In this document: piece after piece, positions 53,443-64,000 of the stretch
Numbering within the stretch: the first letter of the stretch is position 1
Layout of the letters: each line of letters opens with the position of its first letter
The notes under the pieces: generated by a model
Seen by the model: only the letters and a program-made list of their open reading frames with translations
Database searches by the model: none
Told to the model about the DNA's origin: nothing
NCBI RefSeq assembly: GCF_018143015.1
Contig: NC_054743.1
Span: forward strand, 45,108,922 to 45,172,921
Source: Lytechinus variegatus
Lineage: Eukaryota; Echinodermata; Echinoidea; Temnopleuroida; Toxopneustidae
Reading direction: 5' to 3'
DNA length: 64,000 nt
Position numbers and translations under genes: made by a program

Positions 53443-56400
53443 GTAAATATATGGACCTGGCTGCAGACCATAACGATTTTTTTCCAGTTCAGTCCCACTC
53501 GCTGATATTAATGCTGGGTCGTGGCTCGTGCCCACTCACACTTAGCCTGGGGCGTTGTGGGGAGTGAGAGTTACTTATATACTGTACGTAGCTCACTCCC
53601 CACTAACGCCTGGAATCACCGTACATGCCTTTGCGTGTAGCCTGGGATTACCCATGGTGAACCTAGACCTAAATCACCAATTTTAGTTAGGCCTAGGCCT
53701 ATAGTTTTTCGCCCAAAGTTATGTACATGGGCAAGTTTTATGTTTACCCCCATTTGATTATATTTGTTTTATTTTTCATGAAATTGAAATGAATAGTCAT
53801 AAAATTGAAAGAAATTAAGAGCAATAGCGTTCACTTACCCCTGTCTGTTTGCGCCGCCATTTTGATTTCTTTTGTTATGATACCTAGATACACACGCGTG
53901 CAGAGCTGCAACTTAGATTTAAAAAATACTTGCATTTGTCAATAAATATCACGATTTGTAAAATATTTGTTTCGGTTGAAAAATATGAAATAATTTATAT
54001 GATATCGATAAAAAAAATATTTTGCGATTCCTGATATCTATCGGCAGATGCAAATATTTTTTAAATCCAAGTTGGCGGTTTGACTGCCAACTTCGTACCT
54101 GTGATACGTGTACTCGTCACCTGATTGATGGGTCATTTCTTCTTCAAGAAGAACTGACCGATCTTGATGTAAGTTAGTCTTGAGCCCATGATGATGATGG
54201 CTTTTTTTTCAATCTGACATATACTTCTTCATCATTGACCAGGCCTTCATATATGTATAAGAGCACCAGGTAAATAAAGATGGATATCCCTTAGATTTTA
54301 GAAATTCATCTTTAGATAAAAGAATCACGTAAAATATTTTTATTTCATTATTAATTAAAGAGGAAGTTCACCCTGACAAAAAGTTTATTGTAAAAATAGC
54401 AGCAAAAATATTTAAAAATATTGCCGAAGGTTTGAGAAAAATTCATCAAATAAAAAGTTATTAGAATTTCAATTATTTGATTTGTGACGTCATATGCGAG
54501 CAGCATTTCTACATAGCGAATGGTAAAAAATCAATGAAATGTCATTTTCTCAGAAAATTGAAAATGGTTTTCACTGTAACTTTTGTATATCAATATAGAC
54601 AAATCTTTTCACATCCGATCATGAAAATAAAATAAAATTAAGTCATCAGGAGCCATACAAAATTTGAATTTCATACATTTTATATTACATAACACATGGG
54701 GCAGCTGCTCGTTTATGACGTCACAAATCCAGAATTTAAACTCTAATAATTTTCTTACTCTTTAACGGATTTTCCTCAAACCTTCACCAATAATTTTTAC
54801 TATTTTTTTCTGCTATTTTTACAACAAAGTTTTCTTCAGGGTGAACTTCCCCTTTAACTAGGCCTAGATCTACACCCTCCTACGCCTAATGCGTAGGAAA
54901 GTTCTAAAACATCTTCAGTAAAGCGTTACAAAATGAAGGTTTCTTACCAGATTGATGTCGTGTAGACCCCTCGATCCACATGTAAGCAACGGAGATACAA
55001 TAGCAGTAAATCACGTAATAAATTTTAGTATTTGTGAAATAATATTTTTTATCTATAAATTGTTTTTCAAAACGGCATTGCTTATCAGAAGTACGTAATA
55101 CATAAGCGGTTGAAGGGTCGACGCTATTATATTTGCGTTGTGAAATAATTTTGGTCACTCTAAAAAGGTAGGCCCTATCTTATTACCTAACGTGTGTTTT
55201 CTATTGGAAAAATTTAGAAAACGACAAAATCACTGATAAGCTATTTTGACCATATTTTATTATTATTAGAATATTAAGACTTTGAAAATGTGTTTTTGAC
55301 AATTTTTCATCATTTTTCTATTCAAGTTCCCTTTGGAAGGATGTTGCAAAGTTTTGAGTATATATGAAATTATTTTCTGACGCGTACGATGCACATGTTC
55401 GGTAATACAAGGTCGGTCAGTAATACAATCACTATACTGTAAACTAATTTTGTGATATTAATGCTTAGCTCTAAGCTAGGGCGGCCCAAATGCACGTTAG
55501 TGGAGTCCCAGTTTCTTAACACCGTAGGTAAGTACTATAGGGCTGTTACCTATCTAGTAGTACGAGGTTAGTATGCTATACCAAGGTACTACCTTTGACA
55601 CTGAACCGCGTTTGACCCTGGATTTTTAAGTCGCTGGCAATCATCGCTTCATTGCAAAAGTGATATTTGCCGAAACCCATTCTTGCTACTCTAGGCATGA
55701 TCAGGGGTTTTTCCGGTGAGTAGCCATACAATTGTAATTAGTTTTCAAATTTTTCAATCAAAATCATACAAAAGCCTACCTCGGCTCACCCAAGGGTGCA
55801 TTAATGCCGCCTTGTACAGGAAAATTGAAGGCACGGCGCATGCAATATTGCAACAAACTCCAGTGAATTTCAGAAGAGGTTTTATGAAATCAAGTCCTAC
55901 AAAACTTACCTAACGATATGAAGTCAATTCCCTCTAATATGATGAATACCCCTCAAATAGCGTCATTTAAGCGTTGATTTTTCTTCTCAACAAAATATGG
56001 AGCTTGCTTCTATTTCCCAAATTTTTTGTCTAATTAGCTAAAGAGGGCTCACGATTAATCTTCATATCAAATCAAGGACACTACAAGGGAAAGACTAGGC
56101 ACAAAAACTAGAGATTGTATTCAATGGGCGGAAATTGTTTCGGCATTACTTCTATGCGTTTGAGATCGCATGCTTGATCTGTAATTAAAATCATAAGTCA
56201 GAAAATAAAAGAGATTTAGTCATACACTGTCGGTTGGACATGGACCCCCAACATCTTACTACTTTTTGGGGGAAAAGTAGTGGCATCTAATTAAATATGC
56301 AAATTAGATCTTTTCCAAGGATGAAATGTCCCATATGTAACATTTTGAGGATGGTTTTTTTTTAGTTTTTTTTTTCAAAATACAATACCTGTATAGTTGA

Positions 56401-59400
56401 ATCTCTTGGAAGTTCTAATTTATTGAGTATGAACATGTTATAAGGCACACAAATTTTCAAAATGAGAGTTTACCTTATAATTAAAAGTTAATTAAAAAAA
56501 TTGATACCAATTGGACACATGTGTGGGGAACATTTAACACAATTTTTTGATCATGTCACGCCATGTGTGCCAAAAAACAGCATAAAGTGTGAAGTGGGTC
56601 TTCTTGTAATTTAGCCTACATGTAGTCAATGTGATGGCAGCAGCACTGGTACATTGAGTTTTCTGAGACCAATGTATAAGGGAGAGTGTCTTTACTGGCT
56701 GTGTGCCTAGACTTTATTAAAGTAGATTATCTTTCCATCAAATCTTTTCACGAAATTCAGACTACATGTATACATGAGAAAAATCAAAATTCCACTCCAT
56801 ATTTATTACAGCTGGTCTTCTCTTGTTGGGCGTCACTTCCTCACACTCAAATATTTCACAAAGGGTGAGATCGAGCAACTGCTGTGGACCTCGGCAGACT
56901 TAAAGATCCGCTACAAGCAGAATGGGGAGGCCTACAGACCCCTAGAAGGGAAGTCGGCTGCTCTGATATTTGAGAAGCGTAGCACTAGAACAAGAGTTTC
57001 TAATGAAACAGGTAAGATTCCATTGCCTCTTGAAACCGAAATGCCCTCCATGTTAGGAAGTACAAAGTCACTCAGTAGTCATCCCATCCAAATTTATCTT
57101 ATATTGGCTTCAGGAAACAAAGCCATCAACAAATGCGACTAGACATTGGCAAAAACAACAAAAAGTGGCCAGAAATAAATCTTCAACTAAATGTGAGGTC
57201 TATTGGAAACCGTCATGGTGGTTAACATTCTGTCACAACTGCGATATGTTACATTAGTACATAATGCGTACATGTACAAGATAATTAAATTTTATGGTCC
57301 ATATTCTTAAAAAAAAAGTTTTTGTTGCACCTTCTTCGATAGCATACATGGAGTACGCATATTTCTTGTATTATCACGCTTCATGTTAGGATTTGTCAGT
57401 TTTTGCCCAAAGCATCTCATGTGTGATGAAATAAGAGTGATTCTGTACAAAAAAATCTGCATCGTCCATGGATTCGTACCACGATGCACTAAAAAAAGGA
57501 AAATCTTTAGAGAACACAGACATGTTTACAAGCCATGTGCAATAGGCCCCTTAATACCAAAAATCAATATACAATGTACAAGTGATGCACAGATGTGAGT
57601 GATTTGGTAGGTTTTATAGCCAACACATGGCTAGCCATGTAACTGGTAAATTTGCCGTGCGTCCGGTAATTACTTATGCGTGGCAAATTTACCAGATGCA
57701 TGGATGGCCATGCGTTCGTAATCACGATACTTTATATGCATGGTCATAATTTTAATTTGCCGAAAAACCCACCATTCTATATAACAAATGATACACAGGT
57801 TTGTTTGTGCATTGGCAGGACTAGTGATAATGCGGTAACTATGGAAACTAGTCTAACCCACTCGGTTACGCCTCATGGGTTTGACAAGTTCCATTCCTTA
57901 TGCCCACAATACTTTAACCAATGCACTCACATTGTGAATATTTTTTATATTATATGAGCATAATGTAATTTAAGGGACTTTATAAACCCATGAAGCATAG
58001 CAGAGTGGGGTTAGAATAGTCTCCATTGTTACTGCATGCTCACTAGTCCTACTGATGCACAAACAAACCTGTGCATCATTTGTTTTATAGAATATTTGAA
58101 TTTCTGCAAATTTTGTTTCTTTTTAATCATGTTTAAGTAATTACCAACGCGTGGCTAGCCATGCATAAGTAACTACCGGACACATGGCAAATTCACCGGA
58201 GCATGGCTATAAACATAATGCCACTTTGATCCTGCTCAGAATGGTGCTCCATTGTTTTGTCTATAGATGCTGAAATGGGAGGATTAGAAACAAAAGGACA
58301 CAAGCCTGGAACTAATTCAGATTTTACATGCGACTTGGATATCTGTAAATGTGCCTGCAGCCAATTTCACTTTGATGATCCTCGGGGGGGGGGGGGGGGG
58401 GGGAATTTGCAAATGTACAGTATGCACACAAATGTAGTGCAGTATGTGCCTCAATTTGAGTGCTGAAGCTTCAGTGCATCAATCAGTTATGTTGTTATGT
58501 GATGAGAAGACATATCTCACATATTCAATATCATATCAATACATAATCAATACTTCTACAGGAAGTACATGTACATGTATACCAGCTCCAACTTCCATTA
58601 GAAAAGTATTACTCATTCTTCTTCCAGCTAAACTTCTGACGCACACACATTTTATGGGTTTCTTATTCACTACATTTCATGTTCTCCCTAAAAGGTCAAT
58701 GCGCCTAATTCAGAGTAAAGTTATGACGGTACAGAATGTTTTGGTCAAGCATCCAAGGTTGACCAGCACCTGTTTGATCGTAAAGAGTCTAGACCAGACC
58801 AATATAAAAGGGGTTCACTTCTGAACCAAAATCACATTACTTTACAAATTGTTCCAGCATACAGACAGCTACAGTAGAGTTTATATTTTATACTGCACAA
58901 TTTATATTATCTTCATATTCAGAGTATAGTCACCATCAGACTTACTTATCATCTTCAAGAAATATATATGAACTGTACACCTTGCATTGATTTGCCTCTT
59001 ATTAAGTCTGTTTGAAAGTAAAAGAGCAATAAGATCCAACACAACATTATATTAAATATTTATCATGTACATGTAATGGTGATGTCTTTTTAATTGATGT
59101 CATATTCAAACAGGATTTGCTTTGCTTGGTGGACATGCTGCTTTCCTATCACCTGCTGACATACATCTTGGTGTCAATGAATCGGTTACAGATACAGCAA
59201 AGTAAGGTTGTGCTCGATCCTCACTCTGTGCTCCTCCCCCACCCCTTTCTCTCTGTCTTTGTCTTGCTCTCGCCCGTGCACTTTTGAGACCAAAATTGCG
59301 ACCCAAATCCAATGCAAATAGTATTTATAGCAAAAAATCATAAATGTACCACTATTTTTTCCTTTTGCTGAATCAAATCAATTGATTTCATCTTGAATAT

Positions 59401-62370
59401 GGTAAAAAATAAAGTCTCAAACCAAAAAATTAAAAATCACAGAAATACATACGAAATTAAAAAAAATCATTAGCGTAAGAACGTGTTTACCAAGAGTCTT
59501 ACAACTAACAAATGAACTACCCTCTATTGCCTGGGCTTATTTGAAATGGCATTCTGGGGGTGGGGCAATTCCCTTCCTGCCGGGCATTGATAGCATAATC
59601 GTGTCATGAATCAATAACCCGGGCCATAATTTGTTGAATTCAAAAGGGGATATACATTTGCCTCCCCAGAAAATTTATGGATCGACCATATGGTGCCTCT
59701 GTTTATTCACGCACTTTTACAAGAGTGCATTTTATTGGAGTGCATGAAAGCAAAGCATAGTTATGTACAAAAATATGCTTAGTTCCTAGTGCAGCTGAAA
59801 CTTCCTTTGAGAATACTCGCCCAAGTCATATTTTCAATCAAATTTTTATCTTCCTTTATAGAGTCTTGTCTGGATTTGTTGACATTGCTCTTGCTCGAGT
59901 TTACGACCATGAAACTCTCCTCACCTTATCAACAGAGGGCTACATTCCGATCGTCAACGGTCTCTCTGAGATTTACCATCCCCTCCAGGCTCTGGCGGAT
60001 TTCCAAACCCTCCAGGTATTATATGAGTATGTGGTCTTAACATTTTTGCGTTTTTGCGAGCGGCCCCTCAAAAAAAAAGAGCCGAGAGTCATTTTTTGTG
60101 ACAGATTGGTTTAAAGACTGTTTTCTTGAGTCTGAAGTATTTTTATGGAATTTGATTTTTAATAACTAGCAAGGATATCAAGGAATTTAAGTACATTTAG
60201 GACAATTACAGACCCTCATTCAAGAAAGAAAAAAAAACCCAAAGAACATAGAATCCTCTTTTCCCATTCAATTTTTGCCTCTCCAAACCTTTTAATGAAA
60301 GCTCTCCACTTCCAGTGTGAAGAAGAAAACAATATGATGTTTCGTAATGTATTAGCTGCATAAACCCTTAATGCCATAAACACATTTTTTTATAGTTTCA
60401 ACGAAGATGAAGCAGTGACGATGTTGCAGTGATAATTATCTGCTTCTTTTGTAGTAATCAGCTTTCTCAGATAAAGAGATCCTTGTGGAGTGCAGTGTTA
60501 TATTAGTACATTAACTTCAGTTCATTAGTGGCAATATAAAGCCATAGATGAAGGAATGGCTTTGTTTGTAGTATCATTAATTTGAAACCTGAATATTGCA
60601 GAAATTGATGTACCTGAGAATATCTTGTCCTCTTGATCTTGTTCTCATTTTGCATATACATGTACATGAGGATGATCTGAGCAAATTTAGTCATCGCAAG
60701 ATCAAAGGTGACTTCAGATGAAGTTTACCGGAGTGTGTAGTATACATGTATTCTTGGTCAGGGGATGGCAGAGGCATAATGTTGACTCTATTCAATCTGG
60801 AACATTGATGTAGTTTTCTATTTTGTTTTTTCATCATCTTCATGTATGATAGGAGCACTATGGTTCTTTGAGAGGGTTGACCGTAGCATGGGTTGGAGAT
60901 GGAAATAACATTATTCATTCCCTTATGATGGCAGCTGCTCCTTTGGGAGTCAACGTGAGAATTGCAACCCCCAAGGTATAACCAAACACCATTATTTATC
61001 TCCTTTAAATGATGGTGACTGACAGAGTTTGCAGTGAGACTGTGAATGGATGGATAAATAAATGGATGGATAAATGAATGGATGGATGGGTTGATGGATG
61101 AATGAGTGAATGAATTAATAAATAAATAAAAATTGATAGACAAATAAATAAGTGGATGAATGAATGAATAAATAAATGAAAGGATTGATGGATGAATGAA
61201 TAAATGGAATTATGGATGGATGAATGAATTAATTAATGAATGGATGGATGGACGGACAGACAGATGGGTGGATGAATGAATTATTGAATGCATGTATGAT
61301 AAGTAATTATTGAATAAATGTTGTAAAGGCTCAAATGAATGGATTCAATTGAGTGAGTGATTGGGTGAGGGAAGAAATGTTTGTTTATTCTTGAAAAATA
61401 ATGAAAAATCATGCATCAAATAATGTATTGCTATAAAATTTGGAACATCTTGAAATTTATAAAGCAGTTTAAAGAAAAAAATACCCCCCTCCCTGAAAAA
61501 GTGACAATGGTGCTTTTTAGTTTCATTATCAATTGTGATGTGATATTCTGTCAGTACTTGATTTCTTTTTTGAAGTTCATATTTTTTCTTCAATATCCAG
61601 TATTAAAAACAGCATACAGTATTATGTGGAATTCACTTCTTGCCAACACATTCCCTTAGCTCCCAACATGGACAGATATATGATTAATGTTCATTCATAT
61701 TTAGCTTCATGTGAAACCTTGTACATGTACTTTCCATTTAATTATGTGTTATTACATGGCAGTCATGGGCCACTTTTCGACAACATCAGCCCCCTCCCCC
61801 CCCCAAAAAAAAATGATAATAATAATTCTCTCCTGCATGTGTGCATGGTAGATTGCTTGAAATCTGTCAAATAAATGAAAAATGCATGCATACAGCAAGG
61901 TTCTTGTACGTGATGCTAGTTGATGTAGAGTTTACCTCCCAGGCATGGAATTATGCATTGCTGTTATTTGTGTAACTGCCTGTTAAAACATGGCCGAAAC
62001 AATACATGTATATTTTTGGTGAGCTCCCCAAACCTTGTATTTCCAAATTTACAAATCTTGAAGACTTTCCAGAAAAAGATGTGTAGTAGACTTATCCCAA
62101 CTTGTAGCAACCTCACTTTTCATGGAAAAAAACCCAGACATCCAACCCCTGCAGAAAACTCTTTCAAATGGAAAATTAAGTTTGCTACATGCATACAGTA
62201 TGTAAGAATTTTGAAATAAATATTTTTTTCTGAATTTTGAGATGCAGTTTTTTTTCAAAGGCCTATCAACATTATGTTATTATCGCACATTCGTATCATC
62301 TTTTTTTTATTCATAGGGTTATGAAGTCTTCCCACAGGTAGAGAAAGATGCAGCTAAATTGGCAGAGCAA
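53297..62370 (+). CDS. OTC: Ornithine carbamoyltransferase, mitochondrial (exons 1-6, partial at 3' end)
   Basis: Transfers the carbamoyl group of carbamoyl phosphate to ornithine, giving citrulline, in the mitochondrial matrix. Exons 53297-53442, 56812-57011, 59114-59201, 59862-60015, 60853-60975 and 62317-62370 join in phase to 765 nt (255 residues). Residues 1-~35 form a transit-peptide-like, Arg/Lys/Ser-rich leader without acidic residues. The carbamoyl-phosphate site STRTR is at 106-110, HLGVNES at 133-139, HPLQ at 184-187 and the ornithine-side GDGNN at 211-215. Sequence and exon boundaries follow the vertebrate enzyme closely ([42 protein letters not shown]). The C-terminal third (HCLP loop) lies beyond the window. 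Aspartate carbamoyltransferase is excluded by DGNN and the overall match. Confidence 0.93.
53910..54072. mobile_element. Small foldback element
   Basis: AACTTAGATTTAAAAAATAC-TTGCAT at the left and ATGCAAATATTTTTTAAATC-CAAGTT at the right are inverse copies, with ATCACG/ATATCGAT sequence inside. Non-coding, in OTC intron 1. Confidence 0.55.
54354..54858. mobile_element. MITE with TTAA ends (GGAAGTTCACCCTGA family)
   Basis: The left end is TTAAAGAGGAAGTTCACCCT and the right end is AGGGTGAACTTCCCCTTTAA. Inverted similarity extends ~140 bp inward (GTGACGTCATATGCGAGCAG versus GCTCGTTTATGACGTCAC). The terminal TTAA suggests piggyBac-type mobilisation. Confidence 0.75.
56812..57011 (+). CDS. OTC: OTC exon 2
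   Basis: Acceptor TTTATTACAG, donor G-GTAAGA, 200 nt. It encodes [19 protein letters not shown], then [19 protein letters not shown] and [14 protein letters not shown]. It carries the start of the mature enzyme and the carbamoyl-phosphate-binding STRTR motif. Confidence 0.92.
57609..58217. mobile_element. Long foldback MITE in OTC intron 2
   Basis: Both ends read TTTATAGCC(A)...CATGGCTAGCCATG inward, with TCCGGTAATTACTTATGCGT and its inverse. Inverted similarity continues for ~250 bp per arm, including ATTTGTT...CACAGGTTTGTTTGTGCA and its inverse. A repeated GTGCGTCCGGTAA motif gives the arms their own internal palindromes. Non-coding. Confidence 0.75.
59114..59201 (+). CDS. OTC: OTC exon 3
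   Basis: Acceptor TTCAAACAG, donor AA-GTAAGG, 88 nt. It encodes [20 protein letters not shown] and then NESVTDTA(K). It contains the HLGVNES segment that contacts carbamoyl phosphate in the family. Confidence 0.9.
59862..60015 (+). CDS. OTC: OTC exon 4
   Basis: Acceptor TTCCTTTATAG, donor CAG-GTATTA, 154 nt. It encodes [19 protein letters not shown], then [20 protein letters not shown]. It contains the family's HPxQ motif and ends LQ, as in the vertebrate gene. Confidence 0.92.
60853..60975 (+). CDS. OTC: OTC exon 5
   Basis: Acceptor GTATGATAG, donor AAG-GTATAA, 123 nt, phase 0. It encodes [20 protein letters not shown] and then [20 protein letters not shown]. It opens the ornithine-binding domain with WVGDGNN. 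Confidence 0.92.
61040..61300. repeat. Degenerate (GGAT/GAAT/AAAT)n microsatellite in OTC intron 5
   Basis: About 260 bp of four-base repeats, mainly TGGA, TGAA and TAAA. The minus-strand frame with repeated SIHPFIHPS-type peptides is a translation of this repeat. Confidence 0.95.
62317..62370 (+). CDS. OTC: OTC exon 6
   Basis: Acceptor TTTATTCATAG, donor CAA-GTAAGT, 54 nt, phase 0. It encodes [18 protein letters not shown], equal in length and end point to the vertebrate exon (ending LAEQ). The next exon is not found in the remaining 1.6 kb, so it lies to the right. Confidence 0.88.
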
Positions 62371-62784
62371 GTAAGTGTGTTATCATATTGCATTATCATG
62401 TTGCACGTTACGGAACCCAGTACTGCTGGATAATGTCCCAAGGTGGCCTTGTCAACTGTAAAATGTACGGTTGAGGGAGGGTTCACCCCCCCCCCCCTTA
62501 TTGCCTGGCAATGGGGAAGATCAGGTCAAATTAATTACAAAATGGATTATGAGTCGCTGCCAAAGGCTTGATATTACATTTAAGGATACTTTGAATTGTA
62601 TAGGCCCTACATGGAACCAATAGAGACCAGGATGACTACTGCTAGTAATAAGACAAAATGAATTTGCTGAAACACAAATTATACATTGTATTTTTAACAA
62701 TATAATTGCAAGCATAAATTACACAACTTGTAATTAGTATTGTGTGGCACATTGCAGAGTATGTAGTAGATCTGGGCCCAGTCT

Positions 62785-63025
62785 TACAAAGAGTTGCGAT
62801 TGATCCGATCAATCGTAACTCTATGGAAATCCATCAGAATCGTAATTTTTTCCATGAAAAATTGGCACAATGTCCTTTGTATGAAAAGAGAAGTGCATTG
62901 AATTTTCAAGAAAACAATTCATGCATGAATATACATCGGAGAAAATATTTTGAACAAACATGCATAATAGATGTTGACGTTGCTGGCCGTCCATAGCTGC
63001 GATCGATCGGATCAATCATAATATG
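62785..63025 (+). mobile_element. MITE with ATTGATCCGATCAAT ends, copy 2
   Basis: The left end is GTTGCGATTGATCCGATCAA, with CTCTATGGAAATCCATCA inward. The right end is GTCCATAGCTGCGATCGATC and GGATCAATCATAA. In OTC intron 6. Related to 6940-7192 and 63180-63425. Confidence 0.7.
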
Positions 63026-63179
63026 GGGAAGAATTGGGCATTGGGTGACCGGCAGAGAGAAAGAAAGTTGAAAAAAATCTCAAAACCACTTCGATGACAA
63101 AATAAAGATATCTACTAACATGAACTTGGCCTCTAAGTGAGATTGGATAGCCCATTAGGAAGAGCTCAGGGCCCAGCCT

Positions 63180-63425
63180 TGCAAAGAGTTACAATTGATT
63201 TGATTAATCCCAACTACATGGAAATCCATCATTGTCATGGTCTTTTTTCTACAGGAATTTCGCACAATGTTCTTTGTGGACAAAGAGAAGCTATAAACTG
63301 AATGTTCAAAGAAATGATAGCTGAATGAATAACCATCATATCTGGAAAGTATTTTGAACAAACATGTATTGTAGATGTTGATGTCGCTGGCTTTCCATAG
63401 TTGCGGTTGATCGGATCAGTTGCAA
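63180..63425 (+). mobile_element. MITE with ATTGATCCGATCAAT ends, copy 3
   Basis: It starts GAGTTACAATTGATTTGATT and ends TTTCCATAGTTGCGGTTGAT-CGGATCAGT. It shares GGAAATCCATCA, AACAAACATG and AGATGTTGA(C/T)GT(T/C)GCTGGC with copy 2, 160 bp away, in the same orientation. Confidence 0.7.
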
Positions 63426-63671
63426 ATCTTTCCCTCACATTCCTTTTCTGCAGATATTTTTTCAAACGTAGCAATTTAAGCGTTTCATACTGATAGACAT
63501 GGCCGTACGATTGTGCCCTTATTGTGATGTCTCTCCATCACACGGATACTTAGAGTTTGGACGACCAGCAATATACGTTAACATGTTTCTATTCCAAAGA
63601 GATTAAAAACCCATTGAGCACTGCAGTTTTTTTTATCACACTCATAAATTTACATTACATGTACATGTAGG

Positions 63672-64000
63672 CTCGAATTCACAAAGGTGGTTTTGAAAAC
63701 CCACGGTTGAGTCCATGGTTTATGCAGATTTCCTGTATAAATTGCGCTTAATTTAGCACGTGTATAAAACATGTCCAATGCTGATGCGCGCTTTTTGTCA
63801 TAGTGTGCCAAATTGACACCTGTTACCATGGGTAGATACGCTATTTTATTCATGAGTCCACTGTTTGAAGAGTGGACTCATGAATAAAAACAGTGGACTC
63901 GTGAATAGAATACGGTGGATAACCACGGCAACAGGCGTCAATTTGGCGCACTGTAACAACAGTGCGCATCAGGATTGGACATTTTTCATACACGCGCCCG
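63672..64000. mobile_element. Palindromic MITE (GAATTCACAAAGGTGGTTTT family), copy 2, cut by window end
   Basis: It begins CGAATTCACAAAGGTGGTTT, has the TCATGAGTCCACTGTTT stem and CCAATGCTGATGCGCGC as in 39058-39461, and runs off the right edge inside the right arm. Confidence 0.8.

Larger units (their letters stand above)
53443..56811. other. OTC intron 1
   Basis: 3.4 kb. It contains a foldback element at 53910-54072 and a TTAA-flanked MITE at 54354-54858. Nothing was recognised in 54,860-56,811 apart from T-runs near 56,360. Confidence 0.6.

Noticed and set aside
57383-57598. 71-codon frame in OTC intron 2
   Set aside because: No match to OTC, no splice sites in frame, next to a foldback MITE.
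60691-61143. 150-codon minus-strand frame with repeated SIHPFIHPS peptides
   Set aside because: It is a translation of the four-base microsatellite in OTC intron 5, with no domain or conserved start.

Overview
The window is 64 kb of intron-rich, repeat-dense animal DNA. The coding content and repeat types suggest a marine invertebrate deuterostome, most likely an echinoderm such as a sea urchin. The reasons are several LINE types, many palindromic MITEs, tRNA-type and other SINEs, oligo-G tracts, AT-rich introns, and host genes shared with vertebrates. The species assignment is inference. No bacterial features, CRISPR arrays, tRNA genes, rRNA genes or retroviral/LTR elements were recognised.

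I pieced together three host genes from exon reading frames, splice sites and matching intron phases. (1) On the minus strand (32020 down to 15634) is a five-exon gene for a ~938-residue, largely coiled-coil protein that I do not recognise. Its last exon (2.1 kb) carries one in-frame TAA. (2) Diverging from it on the plus strand (32741-38695) is a complete five-exon gene of the CXorf65/C22orf15 family (163 aa, all introns phase 1). The ~720 bp between the two start codons holds an RFX-type X-box, so a shared cilia-type promoter is plausible. (3) On the plus strand from 53297 to the right edge is the mitochondrial ornithine carbamoyltransferase (OTC) gene. Exons 1-6 (255 residues, with a transit peptide, STRTR, HPLQ and DGNN motifs) are present and the 3' part lies outside the window.

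Layout: 1-4300 is a foldback MITE followed by a large inverted repeat (arms ~1.5 kb) around a 500-N gap. Each arm carries the last two exons of an unrecognised gene. 4.3-15 kb is gene-poor and holds four tandem/foldback repeat families, two of them rich in nuclear-receptor half-sites. 15.6-32 kb is the coiled-coil gene, with a CR1-like LINE fragment in intron 3 and a near full-length LINE (27.7-31.6 kb) antisense in intron 1. 32-40 kb is the CXorf65-family gene, its MITE-filled introns and a duplicated 3' flank. 41-48.3 kb holds a SINE, three LINE fragments (one from a restriction-like-endonuclease lineage), a nested MITE and a minisatellite. 48.8-53.1 kb is an intact-looking 1026-codon LINE with two tandem 5'-UTR monomers, inserted in a TIR element that ends about 160 bp upstream of the OTC start codon. 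53.3-64 kb is OTC, with MITEs in its introns.
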